A DNA stretch of 64,000 nucleotides, from the NCBI RefSeq assembly GCF_949628215.1, contig NC_134283.1:13309603-13373602 (forward strand), written 5' to 3'. This document shows, piece by piece, positions 60,575 to 64,000 of the stretch. Each line of letters starts with the position of its first letter. The first letter of the stretch is position 1. Source of the stretch: Phalacrocorax aristotelis. Lineage: Eukaryota > Chordata > Aves > Suliformes > Phalacrocoracidae. The notes beneath the pieces were generated by a model. The model made no database searches. It was not told where the DNA came from and was given only the letters and a program-made list of their open reading frames with translations. The position numbers were made by a program, and so were the translations under genes.

Positions 60575-61050
60575 CTCTGTGGCCCTCAGCACAGGGGGGA
60601 TGTGGACCTTTTGGAGTGGGTCCAGAGGAGGCCACAAAAGTAATCTGGGGGATGGAGAAAGGCTGAGGGAGTTGGGGTTGTTTAGCCTGGACAAGAGAAG
60701 GCTCCAGGGAGACCTTATTGCAGCCTTTTGTTACTTAAAGCAGGTTTGTGAGAAAGATGGGGACAAACTTTTTAGCAAGGCCTGTTGTGATAGGACAAGG
60801 GGTAATGGTTTTAAACTAAAAGAGGGTAGATTTACGCTAGATATAAGGAAGGGATTTTGTACAGTGAGGGTGGTGAAACACTGAGACAGGTTGCCCAGAG
60901 AGATGGTTGATGCCCCGTCGCTGGAAACATTCAAGGCCAGGCTGGATGGGGCTCTGAGCAACCTGATCTAGTTGAAGATGTCCCTGGTCACTGCAGGGGT
61001 GTTGCACTAGGTGACCACTGAAGGTCGCATCCAACCAAAACCATTCTATG
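60575..61050 (+). mobile_element. CR1 LINE, 5'-truncated 3' end (plus strand)
   Basis: The copy begins at 'gtggccctcagcacagg', in the C-terminal part of ORF2. It carries the usual features [41 protein letters not shown] and [12 protein letters not shown], after which a TGA interrupts the frame at about 60882. The 3' UTR ('ttgcactaggtgaccactgaaggtcgcatccaacc') ends in a single ATTCTATG at 61043-61050. It is about 0.48 kb long and older-looking than the 56.6-58.7 kb copy. It is in direct orientation with the 55.8-kb copy and opposite to the long one. Confidence 0.92.
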
Positions 61051-64000
61051 AAAATGATTTTGTCTTTATTAATTGTAAGAATTACCACATAATTGCCGTG
61101 GTACCTCAAGAACCTTTGGGATAAAGTTTACCAAATTGGTAAAGTGCAGTGGTGGCTTTAGTTGAGAAACTTACTAAATAGGTCTATATATAAGTTAATT
61201 TTCAGTGAACCTAAGGGTAACGAGTATTTTGTAGCAGGGAAGAAGCAGTTGCCTGTTATTTTGAACATGCCTATTGCTCCAAGTGATGGTCAGGATTTCT
61301 AGGAAGAACGCTAAAAACTGAGGCTAGAAGATAGTACCTTTCAGCATCCAAAATGCAGACTCTTTCAGTATCAAATGAGAGGAAACTGCTTCTCCAGGGA
61401 TGAACCTTAAGGTGAATTATAGCTGGGTATCAAATGGAAAATTGTGCATACCTCTGGTGTCCTTACAGTTTTATTGCAGAATCCAGAGTGATGTCTAATT
61501 TTAAATAAGTTGTCCATTTTTTTTCTCATGACTTCTCAGAAACCTTTTTTTTCCTTTAACTTAAGCTTAGTATTTTCAAGCAGACCAATTTTGCTATTCA
61601 TACAATTTAGATGAGGGAGCAAAGGAGGGGCTGAAAATAGAGCTTATAATGGAACCTTGGTATGTTCTTAACCATGGCGAGACACTTATCTGTCCATTAT
61701 ATTGTTGACTAATGTTAACTTCTGTGCTGCCTTTGTAATGTATTACATTAAGCTAAATGAAGCTATTGTATGATGTATCAAGATATAGTCACGTAGGTTG
61801 CCTGGCTATTTGCTCTTGTTAGTATTATATGTGATGGACTTTAATAACTGTGAAGGGCTCCTGGAGTTACTCAGATCAACAGTATATGGTTTTGTGCATC
61901 ATCATGGAGTCATTCCATGCTCCAGACTTACACCAGCTTCACGGGGAGTTGCACAAGTGTAACAGCTACCTGGTCAGGCTCAAAAATTCTACCTGAATAG
62001 GTGTTCTCAGAATAGGTCCCCAAGCCGTAAATTCACCTTTTCGATCATTAGGGTGGACTTGGGAGTCAGTGTCTGTATGGACATGGTGCATGGGAGAGAA
62101 GGCTTCTGTAAATTCTAATCCTGATAGCTGCTCTGCAGTCACTAGGGCCGTCAGAGGGACCTGTTGGAGGTATACATGCTGGCCGGAGGGTTGCTCCCCT
62201 GGTCGGGCTCTGGTCTCACCTCCCCCAGCTGCAGCTCTAGCCCTGGGGAGCCATGTTGCCATGTCCCCTCCGCAGGCCTGTAGCCCCCTCTCTGCTCTGT
62301 GAGCAGGGAGATGAAAGGCATGGCTTGCCTTCAGAACTTTTGTTATGCGTGCGTATATGTGTTAAAAATCTGTAAACAAGTATTTACATGAATGCTCCGC
62401 TGGCTCCAGGGAAGATTTGCAGGGAGAAGTGATATCAATACTCTGCTGTCTCAAAACTCCTTCCACTTGTATTCAAATCAAAGTAACACCAAATGGCGCT
62501 TACTATTTAAATGTAAAGTAGCAAGAATATCCCAGGCCATGCTTTTAAAAAGTCCTTACATTCGGTGTTACAAAATGCAGGCTGTAGGAGGACACAGATG
62601 CATGTCTCAACTGCAACAGATTTCTCATTTTTGTGTAAACACTGGATTCTCCTTTCTAAAATTTCATGATGTTTTCCAGACAAGGTTGTTATGTGTGTTA
62701 TGTCAAGGTATGTATTTTATACATGTAGATGTTGTTCATACATGTAGTTTTCTGTTGTGCAACATGCATATAAAATCTCTCCCTCTTTCTCTCCCCTCGT
62801 TTATCAAGGTACACTATGAAAGGCCGATACCAGTTCTCTGTCAAGGTAGACTGTGATTCATACCAAGATAAGCAGGGAAGTTTGAAATTCAGAGATTAGA
62901 CTACCTTTATTTCTTGTGGCACTGTGTGTGTGCTAAGTTAGTGACCCTCTGCCCCTGCAGATTAATTCATACATCGTGCAGTTTACTATGTGTGGTGATG
63001 CTGGTAATCAAAAATTGTTGAAATTTCTAGTTTGTTTTTTTTTGTTTGGTTTTAATTTGCTCTAGTGCTGCAATGGTGCATAAATATTTGGGCTCCTTCT
63101 TCAGCTTTTTATTTTTTTATTTTTTCCCCCTGAAAACAGTTATTTCTTTAGAAAATTATTTAGAAGATTGAAAAATAAATTTCTTTAATATTTGTGGGTA
63201 CATTTCTGTTGCTTTCTCCTTGGTGTTTCTTTAATGACAGCATGACTGGTTACTTTTAGAAATCGTATGAAATCCGAGTACTCCTCAGCCTGTTGCCAGG
63301 CATTGTTCTTCATTATGTTTTACAAGAGGTACTTTTCTTGTTGTTTTTCATGTTAATGACATATTATTTCTGCAGACATGTTACTACTTATTTTCTGCCT
63401 TAAGGAAAGCATTAGTTCATGAAGAAAATACATCTATTTTTGGATCAAATGATCAATACAAACAAAATACAAATTGTGAAAAGTGTGTATGGACACATTC
63501 ATATGTGTTCAACTACACAGTCGGCAACGTGGAGGTGTAGCTTTGCCAGGGAGGGCTACAAATACTTGGTAGTTAAGGTCTAAGGGATTTGAGTTGTGCT
63601 TACAGGATTACACAAGTATCAGCGTAGGACTCGTCAGGTTGTATGCTTTCTTCCACAATGGGCTCCTGTTAATAGAGTTTTTATTTTCTTGATTTGGCAG
63701 GCTTGCATACTTGATTGAATGAACTTTCAGCTAAGTTTCTCAGCAGAAGGTAGTTTATGACATAATTGCTCTATGTGTTGATACATCTTTTATCATAATC
63801 ATTTTACATTGTTTTAAATAAAAGAACAAGAATAATAGAAGACATTACAGAAAGTGGATTTTTGTTCTATTATTCATGATACTAAAAATTACCCAAAACA
63901 AATATCTTCTGCAAAAAAATAGATATAGTTCCAAAAGTGGCTAATTTATATCGGTCTATACAATGAACCATCTAACGATCCTTAGTCTAGAGAGGTGCAA
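61051..64000 (+). other. Terminal intronic sequence, nothing further recognised
   Basis: Apart from the possible relic at 61.93 kb this is ordinary AT-rich sequence. Frames of up to 154 codons (62392-62856) have no recognisable domain. No TSHZ exon 2 acceptor or zinc-finger coding sequence is present before the window ends. Confidence 0.5.
61925..61990. repeat. Possible ancient interspersed-repeat relic
   Basis: 'ccagacttacaccagcttcacggggagttgcacaagtgtaac...ggtcaggctc' resembles the 'cagatttacaccagtgtaactgagagcagaatctggccc' pattern of old amniote relics. It is short and diverged, so confidence is modest. Confidence 0.35.

Larger units (their letters stand above)
28535..64000 (+). other. First intron of the TSHZ gene (5' part, more than 35 kb)
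   Basis: No frame after the donor shows the TSHZ zinc fingers, the homeodomain or any other host exon, so the acceptor lies beyond the window. First introns of tens of kilobases are normal for TSHZ genes. The 28.6-55 kb part lacks confident young transposons and contains the candidate regulatory stretches listed separately. The 55.8-62 kb part holds CR1 copies and old repeat relics. Non-coding RNA genes inside the intron cannot be excluded. Confidence 0.75.

Noticed and set aside
62392-62856. 154-codon plus-strand frame near the window end, considered as possible TSHZ exon 2
   Set aside because: It lacks the TSHZ zinc-finger and homeodomain sequences and any resemblance to the expected residues after the N-terminal peptide.
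1-64000. CRISPR arrays, operons, prophage, endogenous retrovirus LTRs, tRNA or rRNA genes
   Set aside because: No regularly spaced repeats, paired LTRs, cloverleaf-forming segments or rRNA text were recognised; the sequence is vertebrate nuclear DNA.

Overview
The window looks like vertebrate, almost certainly avian, nuclear DNA. It is AT-rich non-coding sequence with one very GC-rich stretch in the middle. It carries several CR1-type LINE copies whose 3' ends finish in the octamer repeats typical of bird CR1 (ATTCTATG or ATTCTGTG). Recent repeats are sparse. A crocodilian or turtle source cannot be excluded without a search. No prokaryotic-style gene, operon, CRISPR array, rRNA or tRNA was recognised.

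Layout. (1) 1 to about 20.45 kb is an AT-rich gene desert with worn ancient repeat relics and possible regulatory motifs. (2) About 20.46-28.6 kb is a run of separate CpG islands. The last and largest holds what I take to be the promoter and first exon of a teashirt zinc-finger gene (TSHZ family, TSHZ3 preferred). (3) The only host protein-coding sequence I can support is 28495-28534. It is 40 nt encoding MPRRKQQAPRRAA plus one base, followed directly by a good splice donor. This matches the conserved tiny first coding exon of vertebrate TSHZ genes. (4) 28535-64000 is the 5' part of the long first intron. The exon with the zinc fingers and homeodomain lies beyond the window. From 28.5 to about 46 kb I recognise no confident transposon, and several stretches look like developmental non-coding elements (RFX X-box, CRE, a MEIS-type palindrome, homeodomain sites). 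(5) 55.8-61.05 kb is a cluster of three CR1 copies. One has a 471-codon reverse-transcriptase frame on the minus strand. Around them, 58.7-62.0 kb, lie relics of a much older L3/CR1-type repeat.

How it fits together: this is the 5' regulatory half of a developmental transcription-factor locus. A multi-island CpG domain marks the start, one short coding exon leaves a long intron, and candidate enhancers sit near the promoter in sequence poor in insertions. Retroposon debris accumulates farther out. I found no evidence for a new gene system. The most useful signals are the tiny TSHZ exon, the candidate enhancers and the CR1 structure. Conservation claims are inferred from sequence appearance and remembered family features, because no alignment could be run.
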